Positions 44,335 to 53,237 are shown, counted from the first letter of the stretch. The stretch: 64,000 nt of DNA from Polaromonas glacialis (GCF_000709345.1 NZ_KL448324.1:153198-217197); one strand, 5' to 3'. The notes: generated by a model from the letters alone, not told the origin. A program made the numbers and translations.

Positions 44335-44567
44335 GCAATGAGCGGCGAACTGATGGCACTGCACGAGCGGATTGGACCGCGCTTTTTCCATGCAAAGCCT
44401 CTGGCGCGCGCCCTGCGGTATTTGCGCGGCTTGTTGAGTTCGGTGCAACGAAAGAACGGGTTGCAACTTGCCGAGCATCTGGGCGAGCGCAGCCCCATGG
44501 CGTGCAACGACTGCTCAACGCGGCGCACTGGGGTGCCGATGCCGTGCGCGATGACCTGCGCGCGTAG
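44335..44567 (+). pseudogene. IS701-like transposase N-terminal remnant, frameshifted
   Basis: Begins AMSGELMALHERIGPRFFHA, ALRYLRGLLSSVQRKNGLQL, AEHLGERSP and, in a second frame, HGVQRLLNAAHWGADAVRDD followed by LRA and a stop. This is the characteristic N-terminal block of IS701-family transposases. One indel and the early stop show it is dead. Confidence 0.8.
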
Positions 44568-44638
44568 GACGGACTTCACTAACTTTAGGTTGGTACGGTT
44601 GACAGGTCAACCGATCTGTGCGCTTTACCAACCGCCGT

Positions 44639-45415
44639 TTACATTTCCACAAACGCCCGCTCCACTAGGTAGTCGCCCGGTGTAGTGGTGTTGCCCTCAA
44701 CGAAGCCGCGCGCATCCAGCAGCTCGCGCATGTCTTTGTTCAAAGCCGGGCTGCCGCAGATCATGATGCGGTCGTGGGTCGGGTCCAGCTTGGGCAAGCT
44801 CAAATCAGACGCCAGCTTGCCGCTGGCAAACAGGTCCGTGGCACGGCCACGGTTCTTGAAGGGTTCTCGTGTGACGCTGGGGTAGTACAGCAATTGCGCG
44901 GTAGCAAACTCCCCCAGAAACTCATCTTTGGGCAGGTCCACGTTGATGAAATCTGCATAGGCCAGTTCATTGACCTCACGCACGCCATGGAACAGCACCA
45001 CTTTCTCGTATTTTTCATACGTGGCCGGGTCGCGGATCAGGCTCAGGAATGGTGCCAGGCCGGTGCCGGTGCCAACGAGGTAGAGGGTCTTGCCCGGCAG
45101 CAGGTAGTCGATCAGCAGGGTGCCGGTTGGCTTGCGGCCCACCACAATCTTGTCACCCACCTTGATGTGCTGCAGGCGCGAGGTCAACGGGCCATCCTGC
45201 ACTTTGATGCTGAAAAACTCCAGGTGGTCTTCGTAGTTGGCGCTGACGATGCTGTATGCGCGCAGCAGCGGCTTGCCCGTTTCCAGACGCAAACCGATCA
45301 TGGTGAAGTGCCCGTTGGAAAAACGCAGGCTGCTGTCCCGCGTGGTAGTGAAACTAAACAACCGGTCGGTCCAGTGGTGGACGCTCAAAACGGTTTCTTC
45401 TAAACATGCACTCAT
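44639..45415 (-). CDS. fpr: Ferredoxin-NADP(+) reductase
   Basis: A 258-residue bacterial class I FNR. FAD binding is at LLRAYSIVSANYEDHLEFF, the NADP-binding glycine motif is YLVGTGTGLAPFLSLIRDP, and the C-terminal MICGSPALNKDMRELLDARG and GDYLVERAFVE are typical. It is the last gene of the minus-strand unit molybdoenzyme-ferredoxin-FNR, 40 bp after the ferredoxin gene. It would exchange electrons between NADP(H) and the ferredoxin. Its terminal bases coincide for 15 bp with the end of an IS256-type element at 53118-53132, probably by chance. Confidence 0.93.
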   Translation of the reverse strand: MSACLEETVLSVHHWTDRLFSFTTTRDSSLRFSNGHFTMIGLRLETGKPLLRAYSIVSANYEDHLEFFSIKVQDGPLTSRLQHIKVGDKIVVGRKPTGTLLIDYLLPGKTLYLVGTGTGLAPFLSLIRDPATYEKYEKVVLFHGVREVNELAYADFINVDLPKDEFLGEFATAQLLYYPSVTREPFKNRGRATDLFASGKLASDLSLPKLDPTHDRIMICGSPALNKDMRELLDARGFVEGNTTTPGDYLVERAFVEM

Positions 45416-45454
45416 GGTTGTTCTTTCTGATTGATCATGTGGAAGAGCCTGCGC

Positions 45455-45784
45455 TTAGCGCTGCAGCTGGGCCAATTTGCCGGTTCGGTCTTTCCACTCT
45501 GGCGCTTCAGGCAAAGGGTCTTTGCGCTTTGTGATGACTTTCCAACCGGGTAAGCGGGATAGCTCGGCATTAAGGGCGGTCATGTGCCGCTGGTCTGCGG
45601 GGAGATCTTCTTCTGCGTAAATGGCGTTTACGGGGCATTCGGGGATGCACACAGCGCAATCTATGCAAGCGTCGGGGTCAATAGCCAAAAAGTTGGGGCC
45701 TTCGACAAAGCAGTCCACGGGGCAAACATCAATGCAATCGGTGTATTTGCAGCGTATGCAGCTTTCGGTGACGACATGGGTCAT
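45455..45784 (-). CDS. fdxA: 7Fe ferredoxin FdxA
   Basis: A 109-residue ferredoxin with both clusters: C9, C17 and C50 for [3Fe-4S], and C21, C40, C43 and C46 for [4Fe-4S], the spacing of Azotobacter FdI-type proteins. The start is the ATG at 45784 (MTHVVTESCIRCKY). The gene begins 20 bp after the molybdoenzyme stop and precedes fpr. It is the likely electron carrier between the molybdoenzyme and FNR, which makes an NADP-linked soluble redox chain. Confidence 0.95.
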   Translation of the reverse strand: MTHVVTESCIRCKYTDCIDVCPVDCFVEGPNFLAIDPDACIDCAVCIPECPVNAIYAEEDLPADQRHMTALNAELSRLPGWKVITKRKDPLPEAPEWKDRTGKLAQLQR

Positions 45785-45803
45785 GGTGGTTCTCGGTTTG
45801 GGT

Positions 45804-48110
45804 TTAAGGGGCGCCGATTTTTTCCAGGTGCACCGGCACATACTTGTGCCAGGGCGTGCCTGCGAAGGGATCGCGATCGGTGGTGTTGGTCAGTTCGTTC
45901 AACGAGACGCCTCTGCGGTCCAGCGTGCCATCGGCCCTGTGGTAGTCCAGGCCATGGCCATTGGGCAAAGATACGTGCCCTGGCTGCAGTTCATCGGTCA
46001 GTTCAATGGGTACTTGCGCGGTGCCACGCGGGGTACGAATTTGAATCCAGTCCCCTTCCGCACACCCAAGCTTGACCGCATCCTGCGGGTGTATGCGCAG
46101 CAAGCCAAACTGACCTTTCTTCATCCACTCTGGGTTGCGGATGGACGTTTGGCTTGTTTCAGGGCGTCGTTCCCCGGCCGATAGAACGTACGGGTAGTCT
46201 GCTCGGTGGAGTGGTAGCTTGCAGTCAATCGTTGCCAACTCGTCCAGCATTTCTTTGATGTTCAAGTTAATTTTGTGGTCGGGCAACTTCACCGCATCCC
46301 AGCTATCGCTGTACTGGCTGACGCCAAATATGACACCGGATGGACTATTTAATATGGCATCAAAAAGCCGATTACCACCCAGCAGCGTGGGGCCACCAAA
46401 CCCAGCGCCCTTTGCCGCTGCGGGCTGTGCCCGCACGTAAAGTTGGCTGATTCCCCATAGGGATGCTGCTGGCGCGAGATTGGCTGGCAGGCTTGGACCC
46501 AGAGTGCGATAAAGCACCACTGGGGCATACCGTGCCACCGCTTTGTCGCGCATCGACTTCCAAGCAAAGGCCAGCCCGAATGCCTTGAGCCCTATTCGCG
46601 CAGCAGCCCGTAAGAACGTGTAGCTGGAATCGTTCAACTCGCCCATGGCCTCCAGCAGACGTGCATGAATCTCTGCTTCAGGCAACGTGCCCGGGCGAGG
46701 GATAAGGTGCGGGTGACGCAACTGGAATCCATTGCGCGGGAATTCCAGGTTAAAAAACGTGGCCTCGGCCTTTTCAAACTGACTGCTAGCTGGCAACACA
46801 TAGTCGGCTTGCCGGGCGGTTTCTGTCATGGCAACATCAATCACCACACTGCACTCCAGGGCGCGCAACGATTGGCGCATGCGCTGGCTGTCCGCCAAAG
46901 AATGCACCGGGTTGGCGCTTTCAATGAACATCGCCCGAAAACGCTTGGGATGCTGAGTCAGTATTTCATCCGGGATCACGTTGCACGGAATCAGCCCCAT
47001 GATCACCTTCGAATGGGTGACCGGGCTATGTGTCCATTTACGGGGTGCAGCGGGCTTGCCTGAGCCTGATGGTTTTGATGTACTTCGGCTGGAGTTGGAT
47101 AGATTGAGAAAAGGCACAAATGCGTTATTGGCACCCGGCTTCGCGTAGTTTCCCGTCAGCAACCACACTAAGCGGTTGAGGTAGCTGTTGAGTGTGGAGT
47201 GCAAATTCATTTGCACTCCAAGGTCTTCGATCATCGAGACACTTTTCGCGATCGCAATACGTCTGGTGGCCGCCCTTAGTAAAGACTCTTCAACTCCACA
47301 GGTCTTGGCATAGCGGGTAATGTCAATCTTATTTATGGCCGCTAGCACTGCGGCGTAGCCGGTAGTGTGCTCGACGAGCCACTCCGTGGCCACCAGTTCT
47401 TCTTGCACCAAAATGGCGGACATTGCCGCCAGGCACCACGCGTCGGTACCAGGTTTTACGGCCAAGTGGTAATCCGCCATTTCGGCGGTCTCCGTTCGCC
47501 GGGGGTCTATGACGATCATCGCCCGGTTTGGGTCATTCTGAATCTCACGAAGCGTGACACGTGTCCGGGCAAATCCATGTGATTGCCATGGGTTCTTGCC
47601 AAGGAAAACCGCCACCTCGCAGTGCTCAAAGTCACCATGTACTGGCGCACCGGTCATCTTGCCCTGTACCCAGCCTTCCCCCGTTTTTTCCTGTGCTAAT
47701 GCGTTCGAGCGGTACTGAATGCCTAGTGCTTTGATGGTGCTATCTGCGTACGTGCCGCCGAGGTGGTTGCCCTGGCTGCCACCACCATAGTAAAGAATGC
47801 TTTCACCGCCATGCCGGTGCTTAATTGCAGCGAACTTCTCCGCAATCTCGCGTATAGCCGTTTCCCAATGGATGTTCTCGTAGCTGCCGTCGGGCTTGCG
47901 GCGTTTGGGTGAGTCAATGCGGTCAGCACCGTTTTGGTAGAAGTCCATGCGCTGCGACTTCTCGCAGATGTAGCCCTGTGAGATTGGATTGGACTTGTCA
48001 CCCTTGATCTTTGTGATTCGTCCCCCCTCAGTCTTGATTTCCAGGCCGCAGTTGAGTGAGCAAATGATGCAAGCCGTCTTTTTCCAGCCGTCTGTCTCTG
48101 TGCTTTCCAT
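45804..48110 (-). CDS. DMSO-reductase-family molybdopterin oxidoreductase
   Basis: A 768-residue catalytic subunit with the N-terminal [4Fe-4S] motif C14-x2-C17-x3-C21-x27-C49 (TACIICSLNCG). Molybdopterin domains follow (VFLGKNPWQSHGFARTRV, MIVIDPRRTETAEMADYHLA), and the C-terminal dinucleotide-binding domain has SLPNGHGLDY. There is no Tat signal, so it is cytoplasmic. The usual Mo ligand (Cys, Sec or Ser) is not evident around residues 135-150 (NALAQEKTGEGWVQGK). It is followed by ferredoxin and FNR and is divergent from TetR-mobB. The substrate is unknown; a hydroxylase, dehydrogenase or hydratase on a catabolic acid is possible. Confidence 0.88.
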   Translation of the reverse strand: MESTETDGWKKTACIICSLNCGLEIKTEGGRITKIKGDKSNPISQGYICEKSQRMDFYQNGADRIDSPKRRKPDGSYENIHWETAIREIAEKFAAIKHRHGGESILYYGGGSQGNHLGGTYADSTIKALGIQYRSNALAQEKTGEGWVQGKMTGAPVHGDFEHCEVAVFLGKNPWQSHGFARTRVTLREIQNDPNRAMIVIDPRRTETAEMADYHLAVKPGTDAWCLAAMSAILVQEELVATEWLVEHTTGYAAVLAAINKIDITRYAKTCGVEESLLRAATRRIAIAKSVSMIEDLGVQMNLHSTLNSYLNRLVWLLTGNYAKPGANNAFVPFLNLSNSSRSTSKPSGSGKPAAPRKWTHSPVTHSKVIMGLIPCNVIPDEILTQHPKRFRAMFIESANPVHSLADSQRMRQSLRALECSVVIDVAMTETARQADYVLPASSQFEKAEATFFNLEFPRNGFQLRHPHLIPRPGTLPEAEIHARLLEAMGELNDSSYTFLRAAARIGLKAFGLAFAWKSMRDKAVARYAPVVLYRTLGPSLPANLAPAASLWGISQLYVRAQPAAAKGAGFGGPTLLGGNRLFDAILNSPSGVIFGVSQYSDSWDAVKLPDHKINLNIKEMLDELATIDCKLPLHRADYPYVLSAGERRPETSQTSIRNPEWMKKGQFGLLRIHPQDAVKLGCAEGDWIQIRTPRGTAQVPIELTDELQPGHVSLPNGHGLDYHRADGTLDRRGVSLNELTNTTDRDPFAGTPWHKYVPVHLEKIGAP

Positions 48111-48147
48111 GGGGTTTCCGTCCTCAGAAAAAAGTTGTTGATTTATT

Positions 48148-48165
48148 GGATAATGAACGTTATCC
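48148..48165. promoter_or_regulatory. Palindrome, probable TetR operator
   Basis: GGATAA-TGAACG-TTATCC lies between the divergent molybdoenzyme (start 48110) and TetR (start 48213) genes, 38 and 48 bp from the two starts. This is the ideal place for a repressor controlling both directions. Confidence 0.6.
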
Positions 48166-48212
48166 TACGCTACCTGTTGAAAATGTGTCAACTAAATTTT
48201 TAGAGAAGCCCC

Positions 48213-48800
48213 ATGCGTTACACCAACGAGTACAAAGAACAAGCACGCGCAAAACTAGTGGATGCAGGAGGTCGGCACGCAAAGCGGCATGGATTCATTA
48301 GCAGTGGAATGGCAGACTTGGCTGCAGCTGCGGGAGTGACAACCGGTTCCTTGTACAAACACTTCAGCGGCAAGTCGGACCTGTTCGTCGCGATGATCAC
48401 GGCCGAACTGAAGCGCACGGCTGACATGTATGCCGCTGTAGATGCTGCAGATCCAGTAGGGGTGTCCCGAGCCTTAGCGGGGTATTTAAGTTTGAGTCAT
48501 GTGCAGCACCCGGAAATGGGATGCCCACTGCCCTCGTTGACACCCGAGATAGGGCGTTCCGAAGACGCCGTGAGACTGGCATTTGAGCAAGGCGTCCAAA
48601 CTATTCATGCCAACGTTAGCGCTTTGACAGGTAATTCAGATACTGCGTGGGCCGTCATGGCACAGAACGTGGGAGCAGTGATGCTTGCGCGTGCAATGCG
48701 TAGTGAAGCGATGCAGCACGAACTGTTGGACGCAGTTCGCAACGCCGGGGAGCACCTTATCCGCAGCGACAAGCCAAATCAGATGGCAGGGCGGAGCTGA
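48213..48800 (+). CDS. TetR-family regulator
   Basis: A 195-residue repressor. The helix-turn-helix is MADLAAAAGVTTGSLYKHFS (about 33-52). The C-terminal domain contains SLSHVQHPEMGCPLPSLTPE, typical of the AcrR-like subgroup related to NemR/TetR_C. It is followed after 1 bp by mobB and is divergent from the molybdoenzyme operon, so it very likely controls that operon through the palindrome at 48148. Confidence 0.92.
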   Translation: MRYTNEYKEQARAKLVDAGGRHAKRHGFISSGMADLAAAAGVTTGSLYKHFSGKSDLFVAMITAELKRTADMYAAVDAADPVGVSRALAGYLSLSHVQHPEMGCPLPSLTPEIGRSEDAVRLAFEQGVQTIHANVSALTGNSDTAWAVMAQNVGAVMLARAMRSEAMQHELLDAVRNAGEHLIRSDKPNQMAGRS

Positions 48801-48801
48801 T

Positions 48802-49353
48802 ATGCGTGTATTTGGTATCGCGGGGCATTCTGGAATGGGCAAGACTACATTGCTGGAGCGCATCCTCCCTGAGTTGAAAGCGCGCGCGCTGACAGTTTCT
48901 CTGATCAAACATAGTCATAAGGACTTGGACATTGACCGTCCAGGCAAGGACTCATACCGTCTGCGCGAAGCTGGTTGTCAAGAACTACTGCTAATGGGTC
49001 GGAGTCGATGGGCTCTTATGCATGAAATGCGTGAAGAGATTGAGCCGTCGTTGTCTCATATGTTGAGCAAGTTACAAGCGTGTGATCTGGTGTTGATAGA
49101 GGGATTCAAACAAGGGAATTTTCCAAAGTTGGAAGTGTGGCGCGCTGAGCTTGGTAAGCCCCCTCTCTGGCCATCGTTTCCCGGTATAGAGGCCATTGCG
49201 ACTGACGGCGCCGTGGCCATATTTGGCAAGCCCGCACTGGCGCTATCCGACATTTCTGGCATCGCTGATTTCATTTATCAGCACGCCGCTGAGAGCGCTG
49301 ACGTCTTATCCACTGAGGCGCGATATCCGTGCGAACAATTGTCAGTAGCTTAA
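48802..49353 (+). CDS. mobB: Molybdopterin-guanine dinucleotide biosynthesis protein MobB
   Basis: A 183-residue P-loop GTPase with the Walker A motif GHSGMGKT (8-15), KHSHKDLDIDRPGKDSYRLR and LVLIEGFKQGNFPKLEVWR, all MobB signatures. It helps attach GMP to molybdopterin to give the MGD cofactor used by DMSO-reductase-family enzymes. Its ATG is 1 bp after the TetR stop. A dedicated mobB next to a molybdoenzyme supports MGD-type cofactor for that enzyme. A C-terminal extension of about 15 residues is unassigned. Confidence 0.93.
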   Translation: MRVFGIAGHSGMGKTTLLERILPELKARALTVSLIKHSHKDLDIDRPGKDSYRLREAGCQELLLMGRSRWALMHEMREEIEPSLSHMLSKLQACDLVLIEGFKQGNFPKLEVWRAELGKPPLWPSFPGIEAIATDGAVAIFGKPALALSDISGIADFIYQHAAESADVLSTEARYPCEQLSVA

Positions 49354-49401
49354 TGGCTATGTAGTTTGTATTTGGTAGAAACGTTTTAAAAGGAATTCAT
49401 C

Positions 49402-50130
49402 ATGAACGAAAAGAAAGCCATTCTTGTCATCGGCGCCGGTGATGCCACAGGGGGAGCAATTGCTCGACGGTTTGCACGCGAAGGCTACATTGCCTGTGTT
49501 ACCCGTCGTAGCGAAGATAAGCTTCAACCCCTTGTGGCTGAAATCCGCAATAGCGGGGGCGAGGCATACGGATTTGGCAGCGATGCCCGCAAAGAAGAGG
49601 AAATGATCGCGCTCATCGAAAAGATCGAGCGCGACATTGCACCTATTGAAGTAGCTGTGTTCAACATTGGTGCCAACGTGCGCTTCTCGATCACTGAAAC
49701 GACTTCCCGTGTCTACCAAAAGGTGTGGGAGATGGCTTGCTTTTCCGGTTTTCTTATGGGACGGGAGACCGCAAAAGTGATGTTGCCACGGGGTCGGGGA
49801 ACCATCATTTTCACCGGTGCTACCGCAAGCCTGCGCGGCAGCGATGGCTTTGCGGCCTTCGCAGGTGCAAAGCATGCATTGCGTGCGCTTTCGCAGAGCA
49901 TGGCCCGCGAACTTTGGCCAAAGGGCATCCACGTGGCGCACCCGGTCATCGATGGTGCCATTGACACGGAATTCATTCGCACGAATTTTCCGGAACGCTA
50001 CGAGCTGAAGGAACAACTCGGCATCTTGAACCCAGACAGCATTGCGGAGGCCTACTGGCAGATACATGCCCAACCGCGAGATGCATGGACGCATGAGACA
50101 GAACTGCGCCCGTGGCTGGAGCGCTGGTAA
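49402..50130 (+). CDS. SDR-family protein lacking the catalytic tyrosine
   Basis: A 242-residue close paralogue of the protein at 32162; long blocks are identical (AIARRFAREGYIACVTRRSE, WPKGIHVAHPVIDGAIDTEF). The nucleotide motif is VIGAGDATGGAIARRF, and the active site is again FAAFAGAKHALRAL with Phe for Tyr. AAGGA lies 9-13 bp before the ATG. It starts a four-gene set SDR-isomerase-hydratase-SDR on the plus strand, following mobB by 48 bp. Retention of the Tyr loss in both copies suggests it is functional, not decay. Confidence 0.9.
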   Translation: MNEKKAILVIGAGDATGGAIARRFAREGYIACVTRRSEDKLQPLVAEIRNSGGEAYGFGSDARKEEEMIALIEKIERDIAPIEVAVFNIGANVRFSITETTSRVYQKVWEMACFSGFLMGRETAKVMLPRGRGTIIFTGATASLRGSDGFAAFAGAKHALRALSQSMARELWPKGIHVAHPVIDGAIDTEFIRTNFPERYELKEQLGILNPDSIAEAYWQIHAQPRDAWTHETELRPWLERW

Positions 50131-50178
50131 TTCACCAACGTTTACGTTTGGATCAATCAACACCCATTGGAGTCACCC

Positions 50179-50796
50179 ATGAGTCATCCTGCAGTTCAAT
50201 TCATCTTCGACTTTGGAAGTCCGAATGCCTACCTCTGTCACAAAGCAATTCCTGAAATCGAATGGCGCACCCGCGTCAACTTTGAGTACGTGCCAATACT
50301 TTTGGGGGGTCTATTTAAGCTTGCCAACAATCGTTCACCTATGGAAGCATTTGCAGGCATCCCGAAAAAGCAAGCCTACGACGCGCTTGAAATACAACGC
50401 TTCATTGCCAAGCACAAGGTCGAAAAATTCCGCTTCAACCCTTTCTTCCCAATCAACACGCTACAACTGATGCGTGGGGCCGTCGCGGCGCAAAAGCTTG
50501 GCATTTTCAAGCCCTACGTGGATGCGATGTACCGGGCCATGTGGGAACAGGAGCGAAACATGAATGACCCGACCGAGATCGTTGCCGTCCTGTCGGCTGC
50601 TGGGATTGATGGTGGGGGCTTAGTTGAGGCGTCACAACAGCCTGACGTCAAAGGCACCCTTCTCACAAATACTCAGTCAGCGTTTGAACGCGGCGCATTT
50701 GGCATACCCACATTCTTCGTGGGTAATGAGATCTTCTTTGGTAAAGACCGCCTCAGAGAAGTTGAGGAAGAAATCGTTCGGGCAATTCAGCCTTAA
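50179..50796 (+). CDS. DsbA-like 2-hydroxychromene-2-carboxylate isomerase family protein
   Basis: A 205-residue paralogue of the protein at 30748, from the ATG at 50179 with GGAG just upstream. The active-site start is FIFDFGSPNAYLCHKAIPEI with the catalytic-type Ser, and the cis-Pro region is GAFGIPTFFVGNEIFFGKDR. It has the same partners as the first copy but gene order SDR-isomerase-hydratase instead of SDR-hydratase-isomerase. The glutathione-dependent isomerase activity is inferred from the family. Confidence 0.88.
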   Translation: MSHPAVQFIFDFGSPNAYLCHKAIPEIEWRTRVNFEYVPILLGGLFKLANNRSPMEAFAGIPKKQAYDALEIQRFIAKHKVEKFRFNPFFPINTLQLMRGAVAAQKLGIFKPYVDAMYRAMWEQERNMNDPTEIVAVLSAAGIDGGGLVEASQQPDVKGTLLTNTQSAFERGAFGIPTFFVGNEIFFGKDRLREVEEEIVRAIQP

Positions 50797-50808
50797 CAGG
50801 AAACCACA

Positions 50809-51660
50809 ATGAATACTGAAAATTTATCAACACTAAGTCGTACGGATCGCGATGGTATCGCCATCATTGAGATAAACAACCCGCCAACCAATTTAGTCGA
50901 CCGCAAATTGGTCGTCGATTTAATGGCCTTGGTCGATTCGTTGTCGAAGGATGAAATCACTCGGGTTGTTGTCTTTCGCAGCGCCCTTACGGACTTTTTT
51001 GTAAACCACTTTGACATGGCGGCCCAGGTAAATTCAACCCCCGCGTCGAAGCCACGCAACGGCCTGTCGCCCCTCGCACAGCTATACATACGGATATCGC
51101 AACTCCCCCAGGTCACCATTGGCGAAATTCGTGGCCGTGTGCGGGGAGCGGGAGGTGAGTTTGCGCTGGCGCTGGACATGCGGTTTGCCTCGCTTGAAAG
51201 AGCAGTATTCGGTCAACCGGAAGTCGGCAGTGGTCTGCTGCCGGGGGCGGGCGGGACTCAATGGTTACCAGCATTGCTCGGACGCGCCCGCGCGCTCGAA
51301 GTCATTCTGTCGAGTGACGACTACGATGCCGCACAGGCGGAGCGGTACGGCTGGATCAATCGCGCACTACCGGATTCTGAATTGAGTGGCTTTGTCGATC
51401 GTCTTGCGAAACGAATAGCCGGGTTCCCGCAAAGTGGTATTCAAAACGCAAAGCATATGGTGAATCTTGCGACGCTGCCCGCCGAGAGTTTGATGACAGA
51501 CGAGAGTCAGCGCTTCCAAATACTAATGGTTCAGCCAGTAGTGGCGAAACGCGTCAAATGGTTGCTGTCACAGGACGCCGCGACGGATGGTGGTGTTGAA
51601 CTCAATCTCGGTGCTGCACTCGGTCGACTTCCAGTCGACGATCAAATGAGCAGAAATTGA
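50809..51660 (+). CDS. Enoyl-CoA hydratase
   Basis: A 283-residue crotonase-family protein. Both catalytic glutamates are present: GAGGEFALALDMRF and FGQPEVGSGLLPGAGGTQ. It therefore differs from the isomerase-like family member in the other module (31362). It starts 12 bp after the isomerase gene. The N-terminal region VFRSALTDFFVNHFDMAAQV replaces the usual AGAD CoA-binding loop, which is noteworthy and may alter substrate binding. Confidence 0.88.
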   Translation: MNTENLSTLSRTDRDGIAIIEINNPPTNLVDRKLVVDLMALVDSLSKDEITRVVVFRSALTDFFVNHFDMAAQVNSTPASKPRNGLSPLAQLYIRISQLPQVTIGEIRGRVRGAGGEFALALDMRFASLERAVFGQPEVGSGLLPGAGGTQWLPALLGRARALEVILSSDDYDAAQAERYGWINRALPDSELSGFVDRLAKRIAGFPQSGIQNAKHMVNLATLPAESLMTDESQRFQILMVQPVVAKRVKWLLSQDAATDGGVELNLGAALGRLPVDDQMSRN

Positions 51661-51702
51661 CATGCTTTAAATTGATGCATTGACTCATAAGGGGGAAGTT
51701 TG

Positions 51703-52434
51703 ATGACACAAAATAGATCCGCACTTATTGTCGGCGTTGGTGCAAGCCGAGGTCTGGGTGCTGCAGCGGCGAGGCGTTTTGCAAGGGAAGGCCTTCATGT
51801 AGTGGTTGCGGGGCGTACCGCTGAGAAGCTCGACACGGTAGTAGCGGAGATCTGTGCAACCGGGGGCTCTGCGCATGCTGTCATCGGAGATGGCTCCAAC
51901 GAATCGGACGCGAAGCGTTTCGTAGCAAGTGCCGAAGAATATGGGCCGCTTGAGTTGGTTTTACACAATGCGGGCAGCAATCGCCGCGACGCGTTTTTGG
52001 ATCTTGAAACCAGCGACTTCGAGAACCTATGGCGCGAACATTGCCTCGGCGGTTTTTTAACTGGTCGGGAAAGTGCTAGGCACATGGTGGCGCGCGGCCG
52101 CGGGACAATTCTTTTCACGGGTGCTTCTGGTTCACTGCGCGGCCGTGCGATGTTTGCTGCATTCGCGGCTGCAAAGGCAGGACTGCGCGCTACTGCTCAA
52201 AGTATGGCGCGTGAGTTAGGGCCGAAGGGCATTCATGTCGCTCACGTCGTCATAGACGGTGGCATTGAGGGGGATCGATTGCTATCAGCATTTCCTGGCC
52301 GTCAAAACGAAAAAGGGCCAGATGGTCTGCTTTCTATCGATGCAATTGCGGAAACCTATTGGCAGCTTCATATCCAGCACCGCAGCGCCTGGACTCATGA
52401 ACTTGAACTCCGCCCTTGGACGGAGGCCTTTTGA
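51703..52434 (+). CDS. SDR-family protein lacking the catalytic tyrosine
   Basis: A 243-residue protein starting at the ATG at 51703 after GGGGGA. The nucleotide motif is VGVGASRGLGAAAARRFARE. The usual active site is FAAFAAAKAGLRATAQSMAR: again Lys without Tyr. It is a more distant relative of the SDRs at 32162 and 49402 (shared ending AETYWQLHIQHRSAWTHELE). It closes the four-gene set. An SDR with an upstream partner of the same type could form a hetero-oligomer with it (speculative). Confidence 0.88.
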   Translation: MTQNRSALIVGVGASRGLGAAAARRFAREGLHVVVAGRTAEKLDTVVAEICATGGSAHAVIGDGSNESDAKRFVASAEEYGPLELVLHNAGSNRRDAFLDLETSDFENLWREHCLGGFLTGRESARHMVARGRGTILFTGASGSLRGRAMFAAFAAAKAGLRATAQSMARELGPKGIHVAHVVIDGGIEGDRLLSAFPGRQNEKGPDGLLSIDAIAETYWQLHIQHRSAWTHELELRPWTEAF

Positions 52435-52663
52435 GTCGGGAGTTGAAGTCAATCGACGGGTAGCACTCTACCGCACGCTTGCTTGATATTAACGAAGTTT
52501 CGGCGATGTGAAAGCGCCCGATCCCCTGTGGCTAAATCTGCAACTAATCATTGCCCATTAATCACTCAATAAATTGGTCGTCGCGCAATGCTGTAGTCAT
52601 AGGGATCACTTTTTCTCAAAAGGGGGTGCGGCGGAATTCTTGGACTACTTGGGAAGATAGTTC

Positions 52664-53099
52664 ATGTACTCTTACGTAGACCGAATTCGAGCCGTCAAGC
52701 TCTATATAAAACTCGGCAAACGCACTGGCGCGACCATTCGACAGTTGGGTTATCCGACAAAGAATAGTCTCAAGAGCTGGCATCGGGCATTCGAACAAGG
52801 CGAGGATTTTCCGACTGGCTATGTGCGCTCATGGCAGAAGTATTCTGACGAACAGAAACAGGTGGCGGTCGAGCATTACCTCAATCATGATCGCTGCATT
52901 ACAGGAGCCATAGAAGCACTGGGCTATCCATGCCGGGACACGCTCGCGGCCTGGATCGATGAGCTGCACCCCCACGTTGTCGGCAAAGCGGGCGGTGTAC
53001 AGCACTCACCAGAGCTCAAGCAGGCGGCAGTTATTGAGCTGTGCACTCGGCAGGTAAGTGCACAAGCCGTTGCTCAAAAGCTGGCCGTGAGCAGGCCGA
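52664..53099 (+). pseudogene. IS3-family OrfA, truncated by an IS256-type remnant
   Basis: About 145 residues of a two-HTH OrfA (MYSYVDRIRAVKLYIKLGKR, ATIRQLGYPTKNSLKSWHRA, ALGYPCRDTLAAWIDE) of an IS3-family element. The frame breaks after SAQAVAQKLAVSR where the end of an IS256-type element begins (GAGGGTGTCCCGAATTTTG at 53100). OrfB is absent. Confidence 0.8.
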
Positions 53100-53237
53100 G
53101 AGGGTGTCCCGAATTTTGTGTAAACGGCGGTTGAGTTAGAAGCGCGGCATGCGCTCGTCGAACTGAATGGTAAAGCGATTCAAGGCGGCCTTCCAATCTT
53201 TAATCGGCATGGTCCATTTCTGGCTGATGTTGTTCAG
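53100..53237 (-). pseudogene. IS256-family transposase C-terminal remnant and element end
   Basis: The minus strand encodes LNNISQKWTMPIKDWKAALN and RFTIQFDERMPRF before a stop at 53136, the C-terminus of IS256/mutator-type transposases. The terminal sequence GAGGGTGTCCCGAATTTTG follows. Everything upstream of LNNISQKW is gone, replaced by other sequence at 53238. Confidence 0.85.

Noticed and set aside
44631..44645. 15-bp match between the end of fpr and the IS256-type end at 53118-53132
   Set aside because: A 15-bp match is expected a few times by chance in 64 kb on both strands, and it lies inside an intact coding end.
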